From IMG/VR virus record IMGVR_UViG_3300024343_000125, positions 1-22,200 of that record: 22,200 bases of DNA. One strand, written 5' to 3'. Position 1 is the first letter of the stretch; the number at the start of each line of letters is the position of its first letter. The DNA is from a virus. Under the pieces are notes generated by a model, which searched no databases, was not told where the DNA came from, and saw only the letters and a program-made list of their open reading frames with translations. Shown one piece after another: positions 5,201-9,306 of this stretch. Both the position numbers and the translations under genes were made by a program.

Positions 5201-5470
5201 TTAGTCCTCGTATTGTGGAAGCCAAGCCTCTAAGTGGTGAGCATCTACAATAGCGTGTGCAGGGCAGGAAGTCTGACCTCGCCAAGAGATACCTTCAGGC
5301 AAGTTAATCTCTCGCCCATAGTCCTCCTCATAGTATGCGTCAATAGCATCTATGCAAGGTTGCACCATTGAAACGGGAACGGGTGGATAGTGATTACCTT
5401 GCAAGTGATAAGCAAGTCCTGCCTCTAGTGATAAATCTTCTTCAAGTGCTAAGGCTGTTGTGTATCCCAT
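5201..5470 (-). CDS. conserved phage hypothetical protein, 89 aa
   Basis: An acidic 89-residue protein starting MGYTTALALEEDLSLEAG, with HYPPVPVSMVQPCIDAIDAY in the middle and a C-terminal SCPAHAIVDAHHLEAWLP. The last segment resembles conserved hypothetical proteins of actinophages (from memory). Function unknown; histidines and two cysteines could bind metal. A reading from 5506 would overlap the preceding gene by 34 bases. The ATG at 5470 follows that gene's stop by two bases and has AAAGGA upstream, so it is preferred. Confidence 0.75.
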   Translation of the reverse strand: MGYTTALALEEDLSLEAGLAYHLQGNHYPPVPVSMVQPCIDAIDAYYEEDYGREINLPEGISWRGQTSCPAHAIVDAHHLEAWLPQYED

Positions 5471-5472
5471 TT

Positions 5473-5697
5473 TTATTCTGTATCCTTTACTGTTAATTCT
5501 GCCCAATAGTTACCTGTATTTGCTACCTCTAAAGTATTTGATAGTGATAACGCATTAAGTGTTGCACCCTTGCACATTTCTTGAATTGCATTTTCAGGAA
5601 GTGCAATTAGTGTTGGAAGCATGCTTGCAGGAATTTTATCCAAGTCAATAATTGCCTCGAATGTTATTGTGTGTGGAACTTTCATTAGATTAGACAT
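5473..5697 (-). CDS. hypothetical protein, 74 aa
   Basis: A 74-residue protein of unknown function, with a strand-rich start (HTITFEAIIDLDKIP) and a helix (ENAIQEMCKGATLNAL). No known motif is seen. The leader CAACGAAAGGTAAC directly precedes the ATG. It is first of a two-gene operon with the 5201-5470 gene. Promoter at 5727-5748, CRP-like site at 5782 and two DnaA boxes lie upstream. Confidence 0.7.
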   Translation of the reverse strand: MSNLMKVPHTITFEAIIDLDKIPASMLPTLIALPENAIQEMCKGATLNALSLSNTLEVANTGNYWAELTVKDTE

Positions 5698-5726
5698 TTG
5701 TTACCTTTCGTTGTTGGAATAAGAGT

Positions 5727-5748
5727 ATTTTAGCATAGGCCACCGACA
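5727..5748 (-). promoter_or_regulatory. TGTCGG-N10-TAAAAT promoter
   Basis: TGTCGG at 5743-5748, TAAAAT at 5727-5732 preceded by TGC, 10 bp apart. Confidence 0.7.
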
Positions 5749-5781
5749 TTACCTAATCCATTTACGGCGTGTCGCAGCTTT

Positions 5782-5797
5782 TGTGAAATTAATCACA
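5782..5797. promoter_or_regulatory. CRP/GlxR-like operator
   Basis: Perfect TGTGA-N6-TCACA with AAA/TTT flanks, centred 62.5 bp upstream of the -10 box at 5727. Confidence 0.65.
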
Positions 5798-5810
5798 AAA
5801 TTTCAGGGGT

Positions 5811-5839
5811 TGTGGATAACCTCCCATAATTGTGGATAA
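5811..5839. promoter_or_regulatory. two consensus DnaA boxes
   Basis: TGTGGATAA at 5811-5819 and 5831-5839, both the exact complement of TTATCCACA, in the same direction and 20 bp apart (two helical turns). Confidence 0.55.
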
Positions 5840-5889
5840 CCCCCCACAGCTTTGCGGGCACCTGATCATTTTGTCAAGTCGACACGCCG

Positions 5890-5985
5890 CTAACTTCTAA
5901 ACACTGCCCAAATTGCTAACGGTATTGGAAGACATATCGCTAAAATAAAAAGCATTCCTATAACTGCACCAATAAACTCAGTCAA
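5890..5985 (-). CDS. 31-aa single-pass membrane microprotein
   Basis: TTG start with AAGGGG seven bases upstream. The protein starts MTEFIGAVIGMLFILAICLP and ends IPLAIWAVFRS, almost entirely one hydrophobic helix with a short basic tail. It overlaps the stop of the basic microprotein gene above it by 8 bases and is last in the operon starting at 7093. No function is recognised; tiny phage membrane proteins include lysis and exclusion factors. Confidence 0.5.
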   Translation of the reverse strand: MTEFIGAVIGMLFILAICLPIPLAIWAVFRS

Positions 5986-6109
5986 AATTTTTCCCCTTGT
6001 GTTTTATTTTACGTGTGTACTTTTTTTTATTGCGAACAGGTTGCGCCGCATTGCTACGGCGCAATTCCTGAATGCGTTTAACTTTACTTTGAAGAGAAGT
6101 TAGGAACAT
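5978..6109 (-). CDS. 43-aa strongly basic microprotein
   Basis: Open frame from an ATG inside the end of the gene at 6084-6275 (different frame). The product begins MFLTSLQSKVKRIQELRRSN and is lysine/arginine-rich through KKKYTRKIKHKGK, which would suit nucleic-acid binding. The Shine-Dalgarno match is weak and the 26-base overlap is long. A perfect 8-bp hairpin (TTGCGCCG/CGGCGCAA) lies within the gene. It fills an otherwise empty gap in the operon and runs into the next start. Moderately supported only. Confidence 0.45.
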   Translation of the reverse strand: MFLTSLQSKVKRIQELRRSNAAQPVRNKKKYTRKIKHKGKNFD

Positions 6110-6275
6110 GATAACCACTCGCTTCATGAAAACGATTTACATCAAATCGCTCATTATCCTTGGCAAACATTTCAGCAAAGTCATTTACAACTTTAGAAAA
6201 AACAGCGGGATGAGTTTTGTTACTCATGAAATTCAAAATCTCTGCGGTTGCTACATAGTCTTTACGTGTCATCAT
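6084..6275 (-). CDS. hypothetical protein, 63 aa
   Basis: A 63-residue, mostly helical protein starting MMTRKDYVATAEILNFMSNK, with a VFSKVVNDFAEMFAKDNERF stretch and ending in NFSSK. The arrangement RKDYVATAEIL...H...F..VV..FA.MFA.DN.RFD..RF resembles small conserved phage proteins of unknown function that I have seen in actinophages. Its ATG overlaps the preceding TGA (ATGA), and GGAAAGG lies upstream. Confidence 0.75.
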   Translation of the reverse strand: MMTRKDYVATAEILNFMSNKTHPAVFSKVVNDFAEMFAKDNERFDVNRFHEASGYHVPNFSSK

Positions 6276-6472
6276 TTTTGTGTAACCTTTCCATTTCGGT
6301 AGAAGTTCTTAGTATGCATTTTACCAGAGGGCTCTGACAAATTATAGGTTGCGTATTCTTTAGCATCGCCAAAGTCTACACAACGATCAAACTGATGCAC
6401 CGCCTCTAATGCATCTGAATAAGACCAAATGGCTACGGGTGTTCCGTCATAGTAAATAGATAGTTTATACAT
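6272..6472 (-). CDS. hypothetical protein, 66 aa
   Basis: It starts MYKLSIYYDGTPVAIWSYSD and continues with a helix EAVHQFDRCVDFG and a KEYATYNLSEPSGKM strand pair. A small alpha/beta protein of unknown function. Its start is fused to the preceding stop (TAATG) and its own stop to the next start (ATGA), so translation is coupled on both sides. A TGTCAG-type promoter (6318-6339) is embedded in its 3' half. Confidence 0.7.
   Translation of the reverse strand: MYKLSIYYDGTPVAIWSYSDALEAVHQFDRCVDFGDAKEYATYNLSEPSGKMHTKNFYRNGKVTQK
6318..6339 (-). promoter_or_regulatory. TGTCAG-N10-TAAAAT promoter inside a gene
   Basis: TGTCAG at 6334-6339, TAAAAT at 6318-6323, 10 bp apart. It is positioned to drive the 6275 gene and those below. 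Being within coding sequence, chance cannot be excluded. Confidence 0.45.
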
Positions 6473-6636
6473 TATTCATTTACCCAATCTAGAGTTAGTT
6501 CATCTTCAGTTTCTACAACGCATTCGCAAGGCTCTACGTCATAATTATTTTCATCGCCCCAGAATAAAAATCCAGCGCCACCGCATTCATCACAAGCCGC
6601 AGAAATAATTTCTACGTATTCTTTCATTCTAGCCAT
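6472..6636 (-). CDS. 54-aa acidic zinc-binding microprotein
   Basis: Starts MARMKEYVEIISAACDECGG. The cysteine motif CDECGGAGF (residues 15-23) is the CxxCGGxG knuckle of DnaJ-type zinc fingers, and CEC at residues 37-39 supplies the second half. The rest is acidic. One zinc ion is likely; the partner is unknown. AACGAAGGGG precedes the ATG by about 9 bases. The stop overlaps the next ATG (TAATG). Promoter at 6666-6687, inside the preceding gene. Confidence 0.7.
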   Translation of the reverse strand: MARMKEYVEIISAACDECGGAGFLFWGDENNYDVEPCECVVETEDELTLDWVNE

Positions 6637-6751
6637 TTAGGTTTTCCCCTTCGTTTGTTTTGGTAATTGTAGCAGATAGCACTGACAAGGCTTCCGCCTT
6701 GCTTGCTTCACGTTGTGCGATAACGTGCTTTTTGAATTCGTCTAGATTCAT
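6629..6751 (-). CDS. 40-aa helical microprotein
   Basis: Starts MNLDEFKKHVIAQREASKAE, then ALSVLSATITKTNEG; probably one long charged helix. Its ATG overlaps the preceding stop (ATGA) and GAAGGAG lies 7 bases upstream. A TGTCAG promoter (6666-6687) and the leader of the next gene lie within its 3' half, so part of this frame does double duty. Function unknown. Confidence 0.55.
   Translation of the reverse strand: MNLDEFKKHVIAQREASKAEALSVLSATITKTNEGENLNG
6666..6687 (-). promoter_or_regulatory. TGTCAG-N10-TACAAT promoter
   Basis: TGTCAG at 6682-6687, TACAAT at 6666-6671 preceded by TGC, 10 bp apart. It drives the 6636 gene from within the preceding gene. Confidence 0.65.
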
Positions 6752-6873
6752 TCGAACGCTCCTTCGTTTAGTAATCCGATTTCGATTTGAAATAATTCAT
6801 CGGGTGTTGCTTCGGATAAATCTACCCAGCCAGCACCTTCTTCATTCATTCTAAAAATTTCAATGTATCCCAT
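6748..6873 (-). CDS. 41-aa acidic microprotein
   Basis: Starts MGYIEIFRMNEEGAGWVDLS and ends LLNEGAFE. AGGAG lies about 9 bases upstream of the ATG, four bases below the preceding stop. Its TGA overlaps the next ATG. No motif; function unknown. Confidence 0.6.
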   Translation of the reverse strand: MGYIEIFRMNEEGAGWVDLSEATPDELFQIEIGLLNEGAFE

Positions 6874-6877
6874 TTGT

Positions 6878-7093
6878 TTATTCTCCTGTCTTTACTGCAA
6901 GATAACGATATTCATCTTTTATATAAATATTTCTTGCGGAATAAGTTGGGCGAACTTGCACAAGGTAAGTATCGCAATCGGCATACCATACCGCAGAAGT
7001 TTTTTCTGCGTCAATGATTTCACCTGTAAGAGTGCGAGAGTAATAAGTTTTCCCAATGAGGAGGGATTCTACTGAATAGACATTTGCTGACAT
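6878..7093 (-). CDS. hypothetical protein, 71 aa
   Basis: A strand-rich protein beginning MSANVYSVESLLIGKTYYSR, with IIDAEKTSAVWYADCDTYLV and then RPTYSARNIYIKDEYRYLAV. Function unknown; a small beta barrel is a guess. First gene of the longest early operon (7093 down to 5890). Leader AAACGAAAGGTG; promoter at 7126-7147; CRP-like operator at 7195. Confidence 0.7.
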   Translation of the reverse strand: MSANVYSVESLLIGKTYYSRTLTGEIIDAEKTSAVWYADCDTYLVQVRPTYSARNIYIKDEYRYLAVKTGE

Positions 7094-7125
7094 AAGTTGT
7101 CACCTTTCGTTTGTTGAATAATGGA

Positions 7126-7147
7126 ATTGTAGCAGAACAGACTGACA
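7126..7147 (-). promoter_or_regulatory. TGTCAG-N10-TACAAT promoter
   Basis: TGTCAG at 7142-7147, TACAAT at 7126-7131 preceded by TGC, 10 bp apart. Confidence 0.75.
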
Positions 7148-7194
7148 TTTTCCAATTCTGCAAGGGTTTGTCTCAATATGTGGAGCGTGGGTTT

Positions 7195-7210
7195 TGTGAT
7201 TAATCTCACA
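7195..7210. promoter_or_regulatory. CRP/GlxR-like operator
   Basis: Perfect TGTGA-N6-TCACA, centred 76.5 bp upstream of the -10 box at 7126, followed by AAATTCCAGGG as at the other sites. Confidence 0.65.
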
Positions 7211-7242
7211 AAATTCCAGGGTGTTTTTTATCACACTCTTAA

Positions 7243-7301
7243 CGACACGCCCGACGCCGCAGCTTTTGTGGGCGCATCGACTTTTGTCAAGTCGACACGC
7301 C
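7243..7301. repeat. CGACACGCC repeats around a hairpin
   Basis: The 9-mer CGACACGCC stands at 7243-7251 and 7293-7301, with an imperfect CCGCA...TGTGG hairpin between. The right-hand copy is part of a longer stretch (TTTTGTCAAGTCGACACGCC) that is repeated exactly at 5869-5888. Another 9-mer copy is at 8043-8051. Confidence 0.55.
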
Positions 7302-7306
7302 GTTAT

Positions 7307-7405
7307 TTATTTAATTTTTTCTAAAAGTTTTTCTAATTCTTTTAGTTGATCTAGATCAAGGTGATCTAGTTGAATTGCTTTTTCAAATCCAAATAAATCG
7401 CTCAT
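7307..7405 (-). CDS. 32-aa leucine-rich helical microprotein
   Basis: Starts MSDLFGFEKAIQLDHLDLDQ and ends LKELEKLLEKIK, an amphipathic helix with leucines in heptad spacing that could dimerise. The ATG is fused to the stop of the membrane microgene above it (TAATG); the Shine-Dalgarno is weak, so coupling is probably needed. Function unknown. Confidence 0.5.
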   Translation of the reverse strand: MSDLFGFEKAIQLDHLDLDQLKELEKLLEKIK

Positions 7406-7515
7406 TAGTTTAACCCGTTTTCTTTTAGGTCTTTTATTACGGCGATTACTAGCGGGATAGTAACTCCCGCTAGTAGTAATTGGACGGCGGTAGTTAGTAG
7501 ACGATTAGTAGTCAT
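7405..7515 (-). CDS. 36-aa membrane microprotein
   Basis: Starts MTTNRLLTTAVQLLLAGVTI and goes on PLVIAVIKDLKENGLN: one membrane helix with a charged tail. Fused by TAATG at both ends to its neighbours. A perfect 9-bp hairpin (ACTAGCGGG/CCCGCTAGT) lies within the coding sequence and could modulate translation. AGAGGAA is about 6 bases upstream. Function unknown. Confidence 0.55.
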   Translation of the reverse strand: MTTNRLLTTAVQLLLAGVTIPLVIAVIKDLKENGLN

Positions 7516-7655
7516 TACTTATTCCTCTTTCTCTTGATTACTGTATAGAGTGTAGCACCTACTACCGACAAGATAATAAACGCCCACGATTGGGATACAT
7601 AGAGGAAATCCCCTAGGTCAATCATTAAGCCATAGTCATTTAGTTCAATAGTCAT
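7515..7655 (-). CDS. 46-aa single-pass membrane microprotein
   Basis: An acidic N-terminus (MTIELNDYGLMIDLGDFLY) leads into a hydrophobic helix (SWAFIILSVVGATLYTVI) and a basic end KRKRNK, which predicts N-out, C-in topology. It overlaps both neighbours as TAATG. Function unknown. A TGTCGG-type promoter (7549-7570) lies in its membrane-helix codons. Confidence 0.6.
   Translation of the reverse strand: MTIELNDYGLMIDLGDFLYVSQSWAFIILSVVGATLYTVIKRKRNK
7549..7570 (-). promoter_or_regulatory. TGTCGG-N10-TACACT promoter inside a gene
   Basis: TGTCGG at 7565-7570, TACACT at 7549-7554 preceded by TGC, 10 bp apart. It is within the gene at 7515-7655 and would drive the two microgenes below. Confidence 0.45.
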
Positions 7656-7825
7656 TAGTCATTCCAATCTAGTGTAAGTGCCTTATGCAATTCATCATCA
7701 TCATAGTCATCACTATCAAAATCTATTGCGCCCTCTGCTAACGCTTTCTCATACATTTCTTCTTCATCAAGATAAACATAAGCGTCGCTTACATCTGCTT
7801 GGATAGTATCCCATTTAGTCATCAT
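7655..7825 (-). CDS. 56-aa very acidic microprotein
   Basis: Starts MMTKWDTIQADVSDAYVYLD and holds long acidic runs (LDEEEMY and DFDSDDYDDDE) before a helical end. Such acidity recalls DNA-mimic or antirestriction-type proteins, but no motif proves it. Its start overlaps the stop of the gene above (TAATG) and its stop overlaps the next start in the same way. GAGG lies 8 bases upstream. Confidence 0.6.
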   Translation of the reverse strand: MMTKWDTIQADVSDAYVYLDEEEMYEKALAEGAIDFDSDDYDDDELHKALTLDWND

Positions 7826-7977
7826 TACTTTACCTCTACTTCTCTAATGTTGTAAGTGAAACCCTTACCTAGTTTATTTAGTTCAGCGATTACCGCTAAG
7901 ATTTCTTCAGGCTTGCTAGCCTTTTGATTTACGGCTAATAGTTGAGAGCCTTGCCATAGTGTATAAGTGATAGTCAT
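7825..7977 (-). CDS. 50-aa microprotein
   Basis: Starts MTITYTLWQGSQLLAVNQKA, then a helix PEEILAVIAELNKLG and a last strand FTYNIREVEVK: a small beta-alpha-beta shape. Function unknown. First gene of the 7977-7307 operon. The leader AACGAAAGAAGAAC and promoter 8013-8034 stand upstream. Confidence 0.65.
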   Translation of the reverse strand: MTITYTLWQGSQLLAVNQKASKPEEILAVIAELNKLGKGFTYNIREVEVK

Positions 7978-8012
7978 TATCTGTTCTTCTTTCGTTAGTA
8001 GTTATAGTAGGA

Positions 8013-8034
8013 ATTGTAGCGCATAGCGCCGACA
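8013..8034 (-). promoter_or_regulatory. TGTCGG-N10-TACAAT promoter
   Basis: TGTCGG at 8029-8034, TACAAT at 8013-8018, 10 bp apart. Confidence 0.7.
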
Positions 8035-8062
8035 TTGTATAGCGACACGCCCTAGGGCTAAG

Positions 8063-8078
8063 TGTTATCTGTATCACA
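8063..8078. promoter_or_regulatory. CRP-like palindrome
   Basis: TGTTA-N6-TCACA, 9 of 10 matches, centred 57.5 bp upstream of the -10 box at 8013; next to the stop of the gene at 8079. Confidence 0.5.
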
Positions 8079-8234
8079 TTAGATACAGTTGATACACTCG
8101 CAACCCTTAGAGCGGATAAGATAGGCAAGGATTTCCTTGCGTGTATAAGTATCTAATCCATAAGAGGACTTTACGCCTCCGTTATGGTAGTCATGCACGA
8201 TAGTGCTAAATAGTGTTTCTGTTAGTTGAGTCAT
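8079..8234 (-). CDS. 51-aa protein with C-terminal cysteine motif
   Basis: Starts MTQLTETLFSTIVHDYHNGG and ends with CECINCI, a CxCxxC motif at the very C-terminus that could hold metal. The middle (YGLDTYTRKEILAYLI) looks helical. Function unknown. GAAAGGGG lies 9 bases upstream; single gene behind promoter 8284-8305. Confidence 0.65.
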   Translation of the reverse strand: MTQLTETLFSTIVHDYHNGGVKSSYGLDTYTRKEILAYLIRSKGCECINCI

Positions 8235-8283
8235 TGTATGACCCCTTTCTTTTAGTAGTTATTTATTAAGTTGTTATGGTGTA

Positions 8284-8305
8284 ACCCTATCATAGGCTAC
8301 TGACA
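8284..8305 (-). promoter_or_regulatory. TGTCAG-type promoter with weak -10 box
   Basis: TGTCAG at 8300-8305. At the usual 10-bp distance stands TAGGGT, a poor -10 box; TATGAT at 8289-8294 is better but only 5 bp away. Confidence 0.45.
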
Positions 8306-8333
8306 TTTATCCCCATTTAGGGCTAGTGTCGTG

Positions 8334-8349
8334 TGTGAATTACTTCACA
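8334..8349. promoter_or_regulatory. CRP/GlxR-like operator
   Basis: Perfect TGTGA-N6-TCACA, centred 57.5 bp upstream of position 8284; it overlaps the stop codon of the gene at 8340. Confidence 0.6.
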
Positions 8350-8492
8350 TTAACTAGAGCGTGTGTAGCGTAGTTACCGCCACACATTACGCATAGAGTC
8401 CAAGCGGTTACTCTACCGCAACCGCTAGAGCAAGCGACATAGTCGCTGTTAGTCATGTAGTCGTTACGACTTTCGAAAATTCTGTTTGTCAT
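8340..8492 (-). CDS. 50-aa zinc-ribbon microprotein
   Basis: Starts MTNRIFESRNDYMTNSDYVA and has two knuckles, CSSGCG (residues 21-26) and CVMCGG (residues 34-39), a full four-cysteine zinc ribbon. Function unknown; a nucleic-acid or protein adaptor is plausible. GAAAGG lies 9 bases upstream. It is the first gene of the leftward block, with promoter 8549-8570. Confidence 0.7.
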   Translation of the reverse strand: MTNRIFESRNDYMTNSDYVACSSGCGRVTAWTLCVMCGGNYATHALVNVK

Positions 8493-8548
8493 TTTATTGA
8501 CCTTTCTTTTTTTAAGTATTAAGTATTTCTTAACTTCTTATAGTATTA

Positions 8549-8570
8549 ACTATACATGGGGGGTCTGACA
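8549..8570 (-). promoter_or_regulatory. TGTCAG-N10-TATAGT promoter
   Basis: TGTCAG at 8565-8570, TATAGT at 8549-8554, 10 bp apart; the rightmost member of the family. Confidence 0.65.
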
Positions 8571-8586
8571 TTTTGCAAGTCGCAAC

Positions 8587-8674
8587 TCGGGCAATTCGGA
8601 CATTTTAGAAAAGTATTTAGTGTTTTACATCACATTTAGGCTCATTATGGGCGCACTATCGGACAAATCGGACA
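8587..8674. repeat. two pairs of TCGGRCA direct repeats
   Basis: TCGGGCA at 8587-8593, then TCGGACA at 8596-8602, 8659-8665 and 8668-8674. Within each pair the repeat distance is 9 bp; the pairs are 72 bp apart. Likely a protein-binding array. Confidence 0.5.
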
Positions 8675-8739
8675 TTCAAAAAGGTGTGTATCGTACAAAT
8701 TAAAAATATATTAACATTTTGTCAAATTTGAAAAAGCTA

Positions 8740-8769
8740 TTGACTTTCGAAAATACCAAATGTTATACT
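8740..8769 (+). promoter_or_regulatory. sigma-70-type promoter, rightward
   Basis: TTGACT (8740-8745), 18 bp, TATACT (8764-8769) with TGT before the -10 box. No gene starts soon after; the first good start is at 9016, so a long leader or an untranslated RNA would result. Confidence 0.65.
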
Positions 8770-8864
8770 TGGAAAGGTTTCGGGGGGTTACACTAAGGAA
8801 CTCAATACACCAAGTAAAATTGGGATTGATCCAGACTCTCCTCTACTTTCCAAAAAGTTAATTT

Positions 8865-8879
8865 GGGGGGTAGGGGGGG
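8865..8879 (+). other. G-run pair, possible quadruplex
   Basis: Six G, TA, seven G. The runs can be split into four G-triplets, so a quadruplex is possible in single-stranded form. Confidence 0.3.
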
Positions 8880-9015
8880 TTTGCTAAAAAATCTAATTCC
8901 CAAGTAATCAATAAAAGAAAATACAAATATATAATATATATAAGCAATAAGCAATAGCTAAAAAATTTTTTATTAACATTTGATAAAATCTAAAAAGCAG
9001 TCGACTAGGATAATC

Positions 9016-9165
9016 ATGAAGGTTTACATTTACGATCTAGCAATTAAGGTAGCAGTATTGGCGGATTCTGAAGAAGAAGCTAATGCAAAAATGGATCAAG
9101 GACAGGCATCACAAATTTCAATGGAAAGAAATCTTTCTTCAACTACAGATATTGCAGTTGACTAG
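9016..9165 (+). CDS. 49-aa acidic microprotein
   Basis: Starts MKVYIYDLAIKVAVLADSEE and ends SSTTDIAVD. The first 18 residues form a beta strand pattern followed by an acidic helix. Function unknown. The ATG at 9016 has CTAGGA 6 bases upstream within GTCGACTAGGAT, an element seen again as GTCAACTAGGAT before the gene at 9623. A TTG start at 8980 in the same frame has no such site and is less likely. Confidence 0.6.
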   Translation: MKVYIYDLAIKVAVLADSEEEANAKMDQGQASQISMERNLSSTTDIAVD

Positions 9166-9174
9166 ATTTTATAG

Positions 9175-9180
9175 TACAAT
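9175..9180 (+). promoter_or_regulatory. -10 box TACAAT, leaderless start
   Basis: TACAAT ends 6 bases before the ATG at 9187; no -35 box visible. Confidence 0.5.
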
Positions 9181-9186
9181 ATAAAG

Positions 9187-9300
9187 ATGAAATGCAGTTT
9201 TTGCAAGAATGACAAGTACGTCCAACGATTAAATTCGAGGGGGATTCTTGAAAACTTTTGCATTGACTGCATTTCTACTTTAAATAACCGAATACGCTAG
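9187..9300 (+). CDS. 37-aa zinc-ribbon microprotein, leaderless
   Basis: Starts MKCSFCKNDKYVQRLNSRGI; the second knuckle is CIDC at residues 25-28. CxxC-18 residues-CxxC makes a minimal zinc ribbon. There is no Shine-Dalgarno; the -10 box TACAAT lies exactly 6 bases upstream of the ATG, which indicates a leaderless mRNA. The gene ends just before the tRNA. Function unknown. Confidence 0.6.
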   Translation: MKCSFCKNDKYVQRLNSRGILENFCIDCISTLNNRIR

Positions 9301-9306
9301 TCCCTA

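Larger units (their letters stand above)
5766..5888. promoter_or_regulatory. composite regulatory or origin-like module
   Basis: An inverted pair of the 9-mer CGACACGCC (complement at 5766-5774, direct at 5880-5888) brackets a perfect CRP-like site, two consensus DnaA boxes 20 bp apart and an imperfect hairpin at 5841-5859. No gene lies inside. Whether this controls the promoter at 5727 or takes part in replication cannot be told from sequence. Confidence 0.45.
8493..9015. other. gene-free divergent region
   Basis: I see no convincing gene. From left to right it holds the leftward promoter (8549-8570), two pairs of TCGGRCA repeats (8587-8674), a rightward sigma-70-type promoter (8740-8769), two G-runs (8865-8879) and a very AT-rich stretch (about 8880-9000) with AATAAGC repeats and a second copy of TATTAACATTT (8709 and 8971). 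The switch of transcription direction and AT-richness fit a control region or replication origin. Confidence 0.6.

Noticed and set aside
5079-5285. 68-codon minus-strand frame
   Set aside because: It crosses the CRP-like palindrome, the promoter at 5109 and the leader of the next gene, and overlaps the better-supported gene at 5201-5470.
7916-8128. 70-codon minus-strand frame across promoter 8013
   Set aside because: It overlaps the 7825-7977 gene in another frame and runs through a complete promoter and CRP-like site; composition is unlike the neighbours.
8621-8634. TGTTTTACATCACA upstream of promoter 8549 as another CRP-like site
   Set aside because: The half-sites are 14 bp overall rather than 16, and the left arm does not match TGTGA.
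8760-8861. 33-codon plus-strand frame starting at an ATG next to the rightward promoter
   Set aside because: Its first codons are the -10 box itself, so the promoter could not transcribe the start; no ribosome site.
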